DNA from: Phycisphaerae bacterium
Lineage (GTDB): Bacteria > Planctomycetota > Phycisphaerae > Sedimentisphaerales > Anaerobacaceae
Length of the DNA stretch: 64,000 nucleotides
Direction: 5' to 3'
NCBI GenBank assembly: GCA_030601845.1
Contig: JAUWAY010000009.1
Location: 1 to 64,000, forward strand
Positions 9,636 through 19,630 of the stretch are shown one piece after another (position 1 is the first letter of the stretch; every line of letters starts with the position of its first letter). The position numbers were made by a program, and so were the translations under genes. Under the pieces are notes generated by a model that was not told the origin of the DNA, made no database searches, and saw only the letters and a program-made list of their open reading frames with translations.

Positions 9636-10322
9636 TTGTATCTTGGTGGCAAAAAAGGATTCATAATGCTTAAGATAAAACATTTTATCCAACAAAGCTG
9701 GCTGTTGATTGCTGCGTCATTCTTATTTGGGCTGCTGATAGCGGTGACTAACGCCGGCCTGGATGAGAGAATAAAGCAGAACGAGAAGGACAAACTCAAT
9801 GACCTAATGAAAGCGCTCGTTACCGATGCCAATGACTTCAAGATAGAGATAGAAGGTGTCCAGATACCCGGCAAAAGGGGCAGGGTAACTGAGACGGATA
9901 TTTACAAGGTCCTTGATGATGACGGCAACAGGATAGGGTTTGCATTTGTTGCAGTCGGGCCCGGCTTTGCAGATAAGATTAAACTTGTGATAGCTGTTGA
10001 CGACAGATGTGAAAAGTTCTTCGGATTTAAGGTGCTGTCGAGCAATGAAACGCCGGGGTTTGGCGACAAAATCAAGGAAGACTACCTTGGTGAGCAGTTC
10101 AAGGGGGCGCCAGCAGGAGAACTTGAGCTTGTGAAAGCCGGCAAGGTGGAAGAAGTAGACAGCAAAATCGTAGCGATCAGTGGGGCAACAGTGAGTAGCG
10201 AAGCTGTAGTAAAGATATTCAATACATACATTGATAGGGTAAGAGAACAGTTGCAAGCGAAGGGATTTATTCATGCCACGAAGGCACTAAGACACGAAGA
10301 AAATAAAAGTGAGCTAAAGTGA
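9636..10322 (+). CDS. rnfG: Rnf electron transport complex subunit G
   Basis: FMN-binding region 'DSKIVAISGATVSSEAVVKIFN' (SGAT flavinylation motif); rnf order. True start may be ATG at 9666. C-terminus is repeat-derived. Confidence 0.93.
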   Translation: MYLGGKKGFIMLKIKHFIQQSWLLIAASFLFGLLIAVTNAGLDERIKQNEKDKLNDLMKALVTDANDFKIEIEGVQIPGKRGRVTETDIYKVLDDDGNRIGFAFVAVGPGFADKIKLVIAVDDRCEKFFGFKVLSSNETPGFGDKIKEDYLGEQFKGAPAGELELVKAGKVEEVDSKIVAISGATVSSEAVVKIFNTYIDRVREQLQAKGFIHATKALRHEENKSELK

Positions 10323-10330
10323 CTAAAGTT
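10305..10330 (+). repeat. Solo AAAGTGNNCT repeat at the 3' end of rnfG
   Basis: aaagtgagctaaagtgactaaagtt. Confidence 0.75.
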
Positions 10331-10362
10331 AAAAAATAACAAGAAAAGAGGATTACTTAGCA

Positions 10363-10983
10363 ATGGCGAATAAATCAATGGATTCAGCTTCTATTTATAA
10401 ACAGACGCTATTGGCAGGTCTGTGGCGTGAGAATCCGGTCTTTCGGCTACTGTTAGGGATGTGTCCGACGCTGGCGGTTACCGCCGCCGTTAAGCCGGCT
10501 CTGACTATGGGACTTTGTGTTATCTTTGTGCTGCTGTGCAGCAATATCGTGGTCAGCCTGATGCGCAACCTTCTCAAGCCGCACCTGCGCATCCTGATGT
10601 TTACGCTGACGATAGCAACTTTTGTTACCATAGCGGATTTGTTTTTGAAGGCGTTTGCGCTGCGAATGAGTGAAACGCTCGGCCCTTATGTCCCGTTGAT
10701 TATTGTCAATTGCATTATCATTTGCCGGGCTGAGGCGTGCGCCAGCAAGAACGGCCTTGTAGTAAGTATTATCGACGCACTGGGAATGGGGGTCGGCTTT
10801 ACACTTACATTGTGCGTTTTGGCCGGGGTGAGGGAGTTGCTATCGACAGGCAAGATATTCGAGGCGCAAGTGATGCCTGATTGGTTTGTGCCGTGGGCTG
10901 CGATGAGTATGCCAGTGGGAGCGTTTATAACTCTGGGATTATTGCTTGGATTGGTAAACGCAGTCAGCAAAAGAAAAGCTTAA
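10363..10983 (+). CDS. rnfE: Rnf electron transport complex subunit E
   Basis: RnfE-like: 'IIVNCIIICRAEACASKNGLVVSIIDALGMGVGFTLTLCVLAGVREL'. Confidence 0.95.
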   Translation: MANKSMDSASIYKQTLLAGLWRENPVFRLLLGMCPTLAVTAAVKPALTMGLCVIFVLLCSNIVVSLMRNLLKPHLRILMFTLTIATFVTIADLFLKAFALRMSETLGPYVPLIIVNCIIICRAEACASKNGLVVSIIDALGMGVGFTLTLCVLAGVRELLSTGKIFEAQVMPDWFVPWAAMSMPVGAFITLGLLLGLVNAVSKRKA

Positions 10984-10995
10984 GAGGTAAGATTT

Positions 10996-11586
10996 ATGGA
11001 TACTTTTAACATTCTGCTTATGGGTTTTATATCCATCGTCATAGTCAACAACCTTGTCCTTACGAAGTTCCTCGGCATCTGTCCCTATCTTGGTGTATCC
11101 GGCAGAATAGATATGGCCTTCGGTATGGGGATGGCAGTAACATTCGTTGTAACACTCAGCGGCACGCTGACCTGGCTGATTGACCATTTAATCCTGATGG
11201 GTACGCCGTTGGAGGTTACGCGATACGTCTGCTTCATATTGGTTATTGCCGGTGCCGTGCAGCTTGTCGAGATGTATGTGCGAAAGTTTTTTCCTTCATT
11301 GTACGAAAGCTTCGGTATATTTTTGCCGTTGATTACTACAAACTGTGCGATTTTAGGACTGTGTTTGTTTATCAACCTATGGGAGATTGACTCTCTTGTA
11401 GAGGCGGTGGTGCTTAGCTTTGGCGCCGGCATTGGTTTTACTATGGCCATTTGTATAATGGCCGGCATTCGTGAGAACCTGAATTTAGCTGACGTGCCGG
11501 AATGTCTTAAAGGAGCACCGATTACACTGATTACGGCGGGTATTCTTACGCTGGCGTTTATGGGCTTTGCGGGAATGATAAGATAA
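10996..11586 (+). CDS. rnfA: Rnf electron transport complex subunit A
   Basis: RnfA-like: 'NNLVLTKFLGICPYLGVSG', 'LITTNCAILGLCLF'. Confidence 0.95.
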   Translation: MDTFNILLMGFISIVIVNNLVLTKFLGICPYLGVSGRIDMAFGMGMAVTFVVTLSGTLTWLIDHLILMGTPLEVTRYVCFILVIAGAVQLVEMYVRKFFPSLYESFGIFLPLITTNCAILGLCLFINLWEIDSLVEAVVLSFGAGIGFTMAICIMAGIRENLNLADVPECLKGAPITLITAGILTLAFMGFAGMIR

Positions 11587-11646
11587 GTGGATGAGTGAAT
11601 GTGTGGATGCGTAGATGAGCAAACGCATAGACGCATTTACAAAGAA

Positions 11647-12522
11647 ATGATTTTAGCTGATATATATCAATTATGGCAGGGTGCCTGGCCGGCTGGGGTG
11701 ACAATGTTGGTCCTGGGCAGTGGTTTTGCAGTGGTGCTTTTAATTGCGAGCGAAAAGCTCAAGGTCAAGGTCGACCCGAAGATAGAACAAATCCAGGAGG
11801 CCCTGCCGAATCTTGACTGCGGTGCGTGCGGCTTTGCCGGCTGTGGTCAATATGCCAAAGCCGTTTTGGAAAATCCTGAACTACTCGGCAAATGCGCACC
11901 CGGCGGACCAGAAACGTCAGAAGCAATCGCAGATGTATTGAATCTGCAAATCAGCGATTCAGGGGCCCCTAAAAGACCGATTGTGCACTGCCGAGCTCGC
12001 AGCGCCGACAAAACCACATACGGAAAATATCAGGGCATACCAACCTGCATATCCGCAAATGCTTTGGCCAATGTGCAGGCCTGCAAATTCGGATGCCTGG
12101 GCTTCGGCGATTGTGTGACGGCCTGCAAATTTGATGCTCTGGGTATTGTTGATGGTCTGGCCATCGTTGATTATGGAAAATGTACCGGCTGCGGCGCCTG
12201 CTCAAGGGCTTGCCCACGCAATCTGATAGAAATGGTTCCTTTCCGTTATGAAAATCTGATGATTATTGCGTGTAGCAGCAAAGAGAGCGGCAAGAGCACA
12301 CGGGCAATGTGCAAAGTGGGCTGTATTGGCTGCAGGCTTTGCGCCAAACAAACCGAGCAATTCAGAGTTGAATATAATTTAGCCCGCTTGGGTTACGAAG
12401 AATACCAGCCGACCGAGCAGGCCGAGACTGCTATGGAGAAATGTCCGACCGGCGTAATTATCCGGGTTGGCAAAACTGCCTTGGGCACCGAACAACCGGC
12501 TGAGAAAGTAGCTAAAGGCTAA
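11647..12522 (+). CDS. rnfB: Rnf electron transport complex subunit B
   Basis: 'LPNLDCGACGFAGCGQYAKAV', ferredoxin motifs 'CTGCGACSRACP'. Likely start ATG 11647; the ORF track extends to 11599. Confidence 0.94.
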   Translation: MILADIYQLWQGAWPAGVTMLVLGSGFAVVLLIASEKLKVKVDPKIEQIQEALPNLDCGACGFAGCGQYAKAVLENPELLGKCAPGGPETSEAIADVLNLQISDSGAPKRPIVHCRARSADKTTYGKYQGIPTCISANALANVQACKFGCLGFGDCVTACKFDALGIVDGLAIVDYGKCTGCGACSRACPRNLIEMVPFRYENLMIIACSSKESGKSTRAMCKVGCIGCRLCAKQTEQFRVEYNLARLGYEEYQPTEQAETAMEKCPTGVIIRVGKTALGTEQPAEKVAKG

Positions 12523-12719
12523 AAACCATCCCCTAAGAAAACTCGAATATCGAATATCGAAATTCGAAACAATCTCGAAATTCAAATTTCAAATGTCCCA
12601 AACCTTAAGTTTCGGATTTCGTATTTATTCTCGTGCTTTTTGTGGATCACTATCTCTTTATTTTCCCAAGACTTACAGGGGGAAAAAACAAAAAATCCCA
12701 TAATTTTTAGGAATTTTTC

Positions 12720-12749
12720 TTGACACACGCCCCCCCCGCTATGTATACT
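12720..12749 (+). promoter_or_regulatory. Sigma70-like promoter with C8 tract in the spacer
   Basis: TTGACA (12720-12725), 18-nt spacer containing CCCCCCCC (12730-12737), TATACT (12744-12749); upstream of the PEP-CTERM gene. Confidence 0.5.
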
Positions 12750-12882
12750 TGTATTGTCTTTTTAGTATTAGTACTAGTGAGGAGTAGTGTGAAAAGTCGG
12801 AGGAGTTCGAATCCAGCTTTTCCCCCACAAAATAATCATATCTTGTTGCAAAAGTACGACTTAAATTTTTGCGGACAAGTAG

Positions 12883-13698
12883 ATGAAAATGAAAAAAACG
12901 AAATCCTTGTTTTTAGCACTTAGTCTTTGTTTGTCAGCTTTAACGTCTAATGTTTTGGCAACGTGGAACATGGAATTTATCGTGCTGTCATATGAAGACA
13001 AGGGCCTTTATAAAGTCTCAGGCATAAATTTGGACGCTGTGCACATTGGCAACCTTGGGGTACAGGGAGATTTTTGGGGACTCGTGGCTGTTTCAGAAGA
13101 GCGCGTTTATACTATTGATAGAACGCCCAACAAACTATATACTGTGAGTATAAAAGATGCTGCGATAATTTCGTCAGTTCAGTTAGACCAAGATGTTTTT
13201 GTAAATACACGGGGATTTGATGTTTCACCAGATGGAATAATGTATGGTGTTTTACCTGGTATGCAATTAAGAACAATTAATCCAGAAACAGGCGAAACTA
13301 CATTCTTAACGAATATCACAGGCGCTAAGACAATCGAATCGATAGCATTTTCTCCAGAAGGCACTTTGTATGCAGTAGGGTCCCCTACTAGCAAAATTTA
13401 TTCTAACACTTTGTATCAATTGGACTTGAATAGTGGTAGCCTGTCGTTAATTAACAGTATGAGTGTATCAGATATCGATACTTTGACCTTTGCTCCTGAC
13501 GGATATTTGTATGGTACTGACTCACTTGCAGGAGTGGTTGCAGACCTATATCAAATCCACCCTGTAACGGGGGCATTAACAAATCTCGGTAGTACTGGTG
13601 TGACTGAAGCAGATGGATTACTTGCCGTTCCCGAACCTGCGACGGTTTTGCTGGTTGGGTTGGGTGGTCTGGCTTTGAGAAGAAGACGCAGAGGATAA
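12883..13698 (+). CDS. PEP-CTERM sorting domain-containing protein
   Basis: Signal peptide and C-terminal 'VPEPATVLLVGLGGLALRRRRRG'. Confidence 0.9.
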   Translation: MKMKKTKSLFLALSLCLSALTSNVLATWNMEFIVLSYEDKGLYKVSGINLDAVHIGNLGVQGDFWGLVAVSEERVYTIDRTPNKLYTVSIKDAAIISSVQLDQDVFVNTRGFDVSPDGIMYGVLPGMQLRTINPETGETTFLTNITGAKTIESIAFSPEGTLYAVGSPTSKIYSNTLYQLDLNSGSLSLINSMSVSDIDTLTFAPDGYLYGTDSLAGVVADLYQIHPVTGALTNLGSTGVTEADGLLAVPEPATVLLVGLGGLALRRRRRG

Positions 13699-13856
13699 AG
13701 GAATTTAGAATGTAGAATTGAGAATACAGAATTAAAATGGGCTGCTGGCGTTATGCTTGCGGCCTTTTTTGTTGACATCTTAAACCGAATTTGATAGAAT
13801 TTATCTTATAGATATAATGAGCGTTAGTACGAACTGCCAAATCAGGAGATAGCTGA

Positions 13857-14078
13857 ATGTATAAAGTAACCGGATATATTGAAAAAGACCCGGAGACCGG
13901 CCTGTACGTGGCTATTGTGCCGGGAATCCCGGGGGCGCACACCCAGGCGGAAACTCTGGATGAGCTTAAGGACAATCTCAAAGAGGTGGTCGAATTATGC
14001 CTTGAGGAAATGGACCCCGAGGCAAAAAAGCAAATACCTGAATTTGTAGGAATCCAGCAACTTGAGGTGGGGGGTTGA
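13857..14078 (+). CDS. hicB: HicB-family antitoxin
   Basis: 'YKVTGYIEKDPETGLYVAIVPGIPGAHTQAETLDELKDNLKEVVELCLEE'. Confidence 0.88.
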   Translation: MYKVTGYIEKDPETGLYVAIVPGIPGAHTQAETLDELKDNLKEVVELCLEEMDPEAKKQIPEFVGIQQLEVGG

Positions 14079-14308
14079 GCAAGCTCAAGCTTATCGATGC
14101 TAAGACAATGGAGAAGTTGCTACTTCGGCTGGGCTTTGAAAAAGTTCGCCAGAAGGGAAGCCACGCCTTTTACAGACACCCAGACGGAAGGGTTACTACC
14201 GTACCACACCACAAAGCAAGGGTATTGGCACGGCCTTTAATCAGAGAGATTCTACGTGAGATAGAAATTACGATTGATGATTATAATAACCATTTGAAAA
14301 GGTTATAA
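14075..14308 (+). CDS. hicA: HicA-family toxin (mRNA interferase)
   Basis: 'KLIDAKTMEKLLLRLGFEKVRQKGSHAFYRHPDGRVTTVPHH'; TTG start overlapping the hicB stop. Confidence 0.88.
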   Translation: MSKLKLIDAKTMEKLLLRLGFEKVRQKGSHAFYRHPDGRVTTVPHHKARVLARPLIREILREIEITIDDYNNHLKRL

Positions 14309-14367
14309 AAATACAAACCAGCGCAATCCATCCCAGCAGGCCGGTATCATTCCTGCTTAAAAGCGAA

Positions 14368-15417
14368 TCACTTTATGTATTTTTCTGCGTTGCTGGTTTT
14401 GAGCAGCTCAAAGTTTGGCGGTGAAGATATCAAAATGCCTTCGGCGGAAGGTATTTTTTCGATTAAGGCAAGGCCTTTTTGTGCACCCATCACGTTCACG
14501 GCCGTCGCCAAGGCATCGGCGTCAGTTGCATTGTCCGCAATAATGGTTACGCTTGATAGGTCTTCGGCGCTTGTTCCCGCATTACGGTTAATGATATGGC
14601 TGTGGCGCTTGCCTTCAATCAGAACAAACTGGCGATAATCACCACTGGTAGCAACTGCTCCATCCACTAATTCCAGTGTCAACAAGAGATTGTATTCGCC
14701 AACATCCTTGTTTATGTTCGGGTCTTGCAGGCCGATTAGCCATTTGTCTTTGCCTCGCGGCGGCGCACCGAAGCATCGGATGTCACCGCCGAGGTCGACC
14801 ATACCACCGATTGCCCCGCTCGTTTGCATTACCTCAATGGCTTTATCCACGGCATAGCCCTTAGCAATGCCGCCCAGGTCCAGCCGCATACCATCAACGG
14901 CAAACTTCACCGTCCTGTTTTGGTCATCAAGTTTTAGCTTCTCAAAGCCCACTTTCGACCTGGCCTGGGCGATTTGGTCTTCGCTGGGAGCGACCTGGTT
15001 TTTCTCCGCCGAACGGAACAAATCTACCAAAGGCCCGACAGTAACATCAAACGCTCCACCGGTAAGTTTGCTGAACGCAACGGCTCTTTGCAAAACTTCG
15101 TATGTTGATTGGCTAACCTTAACTGCTCGCCCGAAGCCATCCCTGTTGACCTGGCATATTTGCGAATCGCTCCTGTAGTCGCTCATCAGCTCATCAACCT
15201 TCTCAATCTCTGCAAAAGCAGCCTCAATGCACTTATTAGCTGTGCTTGAATCTGCTGCAACAGCAACGATGCGGGCAAATGTCCCCATAACGAGGCGGTG
15301 GCCACTGTCGGTTGACACCGGTTTCTTAGCAATAAGAGAAAAATGTAACGCTGTAATCAAAAAAGCAGCGAAAATTATAATCACAATTACTCTAATCTTT
15401 GTATTCATAAGCATCAA
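14368..15417 (-). CDS. apbE: FAD:protein FMN transferase (ApbE family)
   Basis: 'MGTFARIVAV', 'LDLGGIAKGYAVDKAIEVM', 'GDIRCFG'; functional link to the nearby Rnf complex. Confidence 0.92.
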   Translation of the reverse strand: MMLMNTKIRVIVIIIFAAFLITALHFSLIAKKPVSTDSGHRLVMGTFARIVAVAADSSTANKCIEAAFAEIEKVDELMSDYRSDSQICQVNRDGFGRAVKVSQSTYEVLQRAVAFSKLTGGAFDVTVGPLVDLFRSAEKNQVAPSEDQIAQARSKVGFEKLKLDDQNRTVKFAVDGMRLDLGGIAKGYAVDKAIEVMQTSGAIGGMVDLGGDIRCFGAPPRGKDKWLIGLQDPNINKDVGEYNLLLTLELVDGAVATSGDYRQFVLIEGKRHSHIINRNAGTSAEDLSSVTIIADNATDADALATAVNVMGAQKGLALIEKIPSAEGILISSPPNFELLKTSNAEKYIK

Positions 15418-15459
15418 TAATAAATAGAAAATGATTAATAATCAATTTATAATGCCGAT

Positions 15460-17268
15460 GTGAATAAAAAAGAAGTAACGATATTGGCTGCGCGGGTTGA
15501 GCGGGAATTTTTGCCGTTTGTTCGCAGGCCCAGCAGATATATCGGCGGCGAGATAAACCAGAACAAAAAAGACCTGGCGCAATGCGACCTGAGGGTCGCG
15601 TTGTGCTTTCCGGATATTTACGAAGTTGGGATGAGCTATACAGGCCTTGCGATTATCTACGATATTCTCAACAGTATCGACGGCGTTGCAGCTGAGCGGG
15701 TCTTTGCGCCCTGGATTGATGCTGAAAAGGTACTACGCGAGAAGCAAATCCCGCTGTTTAGTCTGGAATCCAAAGCATCACTAAAAAGTTTTGATGTCGT
15801 CGGTTTTAGCTTAACCAACGAGCTTTGCTACACCAATGTGCTCAATATGCTCGATTTAGCCGGCTTGAATATCCGCAGCAGCAGCCGAGATGAAAACGAC
15901 CCATTGGTCATTGCCGGCGGTAGTATGGCAAATTGCTGCGAGCCAATGGCTAAGTTTATCGACCTATTTTTGTTAGGCGATGGCGAAGAGGCAGTTGTTG
16001 AATTGGCAGAATTGATTAAAACGCAGAAAAAAGCTGGCGCAACAAAGAGGGATATCCTTCTCGCCGCTGCTAAAGAATTTGAGTGGGCCTATGTGCCGGC
16101 CCTTTATAAATCAGAAGACAGAAGTCAGAAGACAGAAGACAGAATGGATACATCCGCTTCCGACAAGCGGAATCGAGTATTGCCCAAACAATTCAAAAGT
16201 GCTGTTGTTGAAGATTTTGAAAATGCTGCTGTGCCGTTGAAGCCGATAGTGCCGTTTGCCCAGGTCGTGCACGAACGAGTCAGTGTCGAAATTATGCGTG
16301 GCTGTCCGGGCCGGTGCCGGTTTTGCCAGGCCAGTTTCTGCAGAAGACCTGTGCGCTGCCGAAGCGTTGAAAAGATTATAGATATTGCGAAGGCCTGTTA
16401 CCTCGCAACAGGGTTCGATACGGTCAGTCTGCTGAGTTTATCAACTGCCGATTATCCGAACCTTGAAGAATTAGTTACCGGCCTGCACAAATACTTTCAG
16501 GACAAATATGTCGGTTTGTCACTGCCAAGTCTGCGTGCCCGCCGGCAGCTAAAGCTGCTGCCATTATTGGTAACTTCGGTGAGGAAAAGCGGCCTGACAA
16601 TTGCTGTTGAAGCTGCCAGTGAAAAATTAAGACGGATTATCAACAAGCCCCTCAAAGACAGGGATTTGTTTGCGGCGGTGGAAGCGGCGTACCGTGCCGG
16701 CTGGCAACGATTAAAGTTGTACTTTATGGTGGGGCTGCCCGGTGAGAGCGAACAGGATATAGAGCAGATTGTAGAGCTATCATTTCAATTAGCTAAACTT
16801 CGCAAGAAGATTGACGGCAAGACAGGGCAGATTAACATTACCATAAGCTGGTTTGTTCCCAAGCCGCACACGCCGTTCGGTTGGCTCGGGCAAAAGCCGG
16901 CAAGCTATTTCGAGCAGGCAAAACAGTTAATACTCAACGAAAAAAGGAAACTTCGTGCAAAATTTCTGCAGTTCAAGTTTCATAATATAAATCGCAACGT
17001 ATTGGAATCGGCGATAGGGCGAGGCGACAGGCGCTTATGTGATGTTATCGAAGTGGCCTGGCAGAGCGGTGCAAGATTCGATTTGTGGGACGAGTGCTTC
17101 GATTATGAAATCTGGCAAAGGGCCTTTGGAAAATTCGGAATGGATATTGACACCGCTGCACAAAGGCAGTTTGGCACTGATGAAATTCTGCCCTGGGAGC
17201 ATTTAGGCGGGCCTAATAAAAAATATCTGCTTGGGCATTTAGATAAAGCGGGACTGGTAACTGGTTAA
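15460..17268 (+). CDS. B12-binding domain radical SAM protein (TIGR03960-like)
   Basis: 602 aa; 'MRGCPGRCRFCQA' radical SAM CxxxCxxC; 'CFPDIYEVGMSYTGLAIIYDILN'. GTG start. Confidence 0.88.
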   Translation: MNKKEVTILAARVEREFLPFVRRPSRYIGGEINQNKKDLAQCDLRVALCFPDIYEVGMSYTGLAIIYDILNSIDGVAAERVFAPWIDAEKVLREKQIPLFSLESKASLKSFDVVGFSLTNELCYTNVLNMLDLAGLNIRSSSRDENDPLVIAGGSMANCCEPMAKFIDLFLLGDGEEAVVELAELIKTQKKAGATKRDILLAAAKEFEWAYVPALYKSEDRSQKTEDRMDTSASDKRNRVLPKQFKSAVVEDFENAAVPLKPIVPFAQVVHERVSVEIMRGCPGRCRFCQASFCRRPVRCRSVEKIIDIAKACYLATGFDTVSLLSLSTADYPNLEELVTGLHKYFQDKYVGLSLPSLRARRQLKLLPLLVTSVRKSGLTIAVEAASEKLRRIINKPLKDRDLFAAVEAAYRAGWQRLKLYFMVGLPGESEQDIEQIVELSFQLAKLRKKIDGKTGQINITISWFVPKPHTPFGWLGQKPASYFEQAKQLILNEKRKLRAKFLQFKFHNINRNVLESAIGRGDRRLCDVIEVAWQSGARFDLWDECFDYEIWQRAFGKFGMDIDTAAQRQFGTDEILPWEHLGGPNKKYLLGHLDKAGLVTG

Positions 17269-17445
17269 ATGGTGATTGGTGATTGATGAGTGGTTAATTA
17301 GGCGAAGACAATGGAGAATTGGGAATGTAGAATTGGAAGCCACAGAGGACAAAGACAAATCAAAAAGCAGGTGACTGTCCCTAATTTTAAAGGAAGAGCC
17401 AAAAATAACTTGATTTTTCAAGACAAACTTGATACTCTATTGAAA

Positions 17446-18144
17446 ATGAGGATTAACGGTTTACTACTTATCATAACTGCCATATTGGGCATATGTTCAG
17501 TTGTCGAAGCGGATATTTATATAATCCAGCTTCCCGTGTGCGGTTCATATACTATGGGGCAAAGTAGAAGCTTCACAATCGATTTGGGGACAGAATTGCT
17601 ACAGATCAATGAAGTCAGGTTAATATGTGAAGGCACGGTCACTGCTGGCCTTGATTATTGGTGGAATCCATTCTCAGACTACTTCTATGGATTTTTCGAC
17701 ACAGAACCAGGATATATGTGGGCGAAAGGTCCTCTTGTCGGAGCAAGTACCTATCCTTTACCTGAACCGTTCTCAGATAATCCCAAATTTGTCCCAGAAT
17801 TTGGAGCAACTTGGGATTTTTTGCTCGATGGACAAGCTAACGGGTCGGTTATTCTTTCCGGGATTTTTTTCATACCTGAGTTTCCACCAAAGGCATTTCC
17901 CAGTGGTTACTTAGAGGTAGCAATAATCCAAATTAATGCTGTGCCGCTATTGGCAGGCGATTTTGATAGAAGCGGCAAGGTAGACCTGGCTGACTTTGCT
18001 ATATTAGCGTCTGCTTGGTGGACTACTGTGGGAGACCCCAACTATAACGACGACTGCGACATTTCAGAGCCTCCTGATAGCGTAATTGACTTACTTGATC
18101 TCTCTGTATTTTGCGGGAACTGGTTACAGAAAAGCTTGGAGTAA
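17446..18144 (+). CDS. Secreted protein with dockerin-type/EF-hand-like C-terminal repeats
   Basis: Signal peptide 'MRINGLLLIITAILGICSVVEA'; C-terminus 'GDFDRSGKVDLADFAILASAWW...DSVIDLLDLSVFCGNWL'. ORF track begins at 17311. Confidence 0.7.
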   Translation: MRINGLLLIITAILGICSVVEADIYIIQLPVCGSYTMGQSRSFTIDLGTELLQINEVRLICEGTVTAGLDYWWNPFSDYFYGFFDTEPGYMWAKGPLVGASTYPLPEPFSDNPKFVPEFGATWDFLLDGQANGSVILSGIFFIPEFPPKAFPSGYLEVAIIQINAVPLLAGDFDRSGKVDLADFAILASAWWTTVGDPNYNDDCDISEPPDSVIDLLDLSVFCGNWLQKSLE

Positions 18145-18149
18145 ATTCT

Positions 18150-18839
18150 TTACTCTTTCCTCATTCCCGGCGGTAGTTCTATTCCAACACGTCCTTTTGC
18201 CTCCTTGAAATCTACTATGATCTTAACCGCAGCCTTTGGGTCATCCAGTACGGTGAACACATTCATATCTTCGGGTGAAATATGACTGTGAACTTTGAGC
18301 ATCTTTTCGTTCATCCACGTGGTCAGTCCCTCCCAGTAGTCACTGCCCATCAAAATCACAGGGAAAGAGGCCTGCTTCAGCGTTTGAATCAATACCAGTG
18401 ATTCGAAAAACTCATCCATAGTTCCGTAACCGCCGGGGAAGACTATAAAACCATGGGCGTATTTCAAAAACATTACTTTACGACAGAAGAAATACCTGAA
18501 GTGCAGTGACAGATTCTGGTACTCGTTTGGGATTTGCTCCAGGGGTAGTTCGATATTGAGGCCTATGCTTTTGCCACCTGCCTCTGCAGCGCCCTTATTT
18601 GCCGCTTCCATAATGCCACTTCCGCCACCAGTTATTACTGCAAAACCGGCCTTTGTTATTTCCCAAGCGGTCTGCGCGGCAAGTTTATAGTATCGCTCTC
18701 CCGATTTTGCCCTGGCTGAGCCGAAAAACGACACGGCAGGTCCGATGGAGCCAAGTTCGTCAAAGCCCTCCACGAACTCAGCCATTACCCTGAATATCCG
18801 CCAGAGGTCTTTAACTGGTTTTTCCGTAACATTCATCAT
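18150..18839 (-). CDS. LOG-family / TIGR00730 Rossmann-fold protein
   Basis: 'VITGGGSGIMEAANKGAAEAGGKSIGLNIELP' and 'FPGGYGTMDEFFE'. Confidence 0.92.
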   Translation of the reverse strand: MMNVTEKPVKDLWRIFRVMAEFVEGFDELGSIGPAVSFFGSARAKSGERYYKLAAQTAWEITKAGFAVITGGGSGIMEAANKGAAEAGGKSIGLNIELPLEQIPNEYQNLSLHFRYFFCRKVMFLKYAHGFIVFPGGYGTMDEFFESLVLIQTLKQASFPVILMGSDYWEGLTTWMNEKMLKVHSHISPEDMNVFTVLDDPKAAVKIIVDFKEAKGRVGIELPPGMRKE

Positions 18840-18916
18840 AATTCGTACCTCGTCGCTCGTATGTCGTATATCGCTCTACACGACGCATTTACTCATTTAC
18901 GCATTCGCGTTTCATT

Positions 18917-19630
18917 CTACCACAAAGCCGGGTTGTTTGCAGCGGGACAATATGTTGAAATCGGACAATTTTCACAATCCGGTTTGCGTGCCTTGCAAAT
19001 GTTTCGGCCATGGAAAATCAATAAATGACTGAATAACGTCCAGTTCTTCTGTGGTACTATTTCGGCCAAATCAAATTCCAACTTTACCGCATCGCTATTT
19101 AGCGAAAGTCCGATACGTCGTGACAGCCGAATAACGTGCGTATCGCAGGCTATCGCCGGCCTGCCGAAAGCATTGCCCAGCACGACATTTGCCGTCTTTC
19201 TACCCACGCCCGGAAGTTGTAGAAGTCGTTCCATTGCATCAGGCACTTTACCACCGAACCGGTCGATTATCTCTGTGCAGGCACCTTTGATGTTGATTGC
19301 TTTATTGCGATAGAAGCCGGTGCTTTTTATATCCGACTCGACCTGCTTTATATCAGCTTTTGCCCAGTCCTCAGCCGATTTATATTTTTTGAACAAATCT
19401 TTGGTGACCATATTGACCCGCACATCCGTGCACTGCGCCGACAAAATTGTTGAAATCAGCAACTCCAGTGGATTTGCGAAGTTAAGCGCAGTTTTTGCGC
19501 GCGGATATGTCTTTTTCAGTACCGGCCAAATTTTTTTGACCCTTTCAGCCGCCTCGGCCTTATCAACCCTTATTTTTTTTGCCGTTGTTTTTTTTGCCAT
19601 AAGTTGCACTATTTCACTTTTACCCCTCAC
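18917..19630 (-). CDS. nth: Endonuclease III
   Basis: HhH 'LLQLPGVGRKTANVVLGNAFG', C-terminal FeS cysteines 'CKARKPDCENCPISTYC'. Confidence 0.93.
   Translation of the reverse strand: MRGKSEIVQLMAKKTTAKKIRVDKAEAAERVKKIWPVLKKTYPRAKTALNFANPLELLISTILSAQCTDVRVNMVTKDLFKKYKSAEDWAKADIKQVESDIKSTGFYRNKAINIKGACTEIIDRFGGKVPDAMERLLQLPGVGRKTANVVLGNAFGRPAIACDTHVIRLSRRIGLSLNSDAVKLEFDLAEIVPQKNWTLFSHLLIFHGRNICKARKPDCENCPISTYCPAANNPALW

Noticed and set aside
12802-12828. 'ggagttcgaatccagcttttcccccaca' resembles a tRNA T-arm/acceptor end
   Set aside because: The T-stem does not pair properly and no D-arm, anticodon arm or 5' acceptor strand is found upstream.
13857-14308. HicBA as a novel system
   Set aside because: Standard hicBA organisation; no boundary duplications were visible, so treated as an ordinary TA locus.
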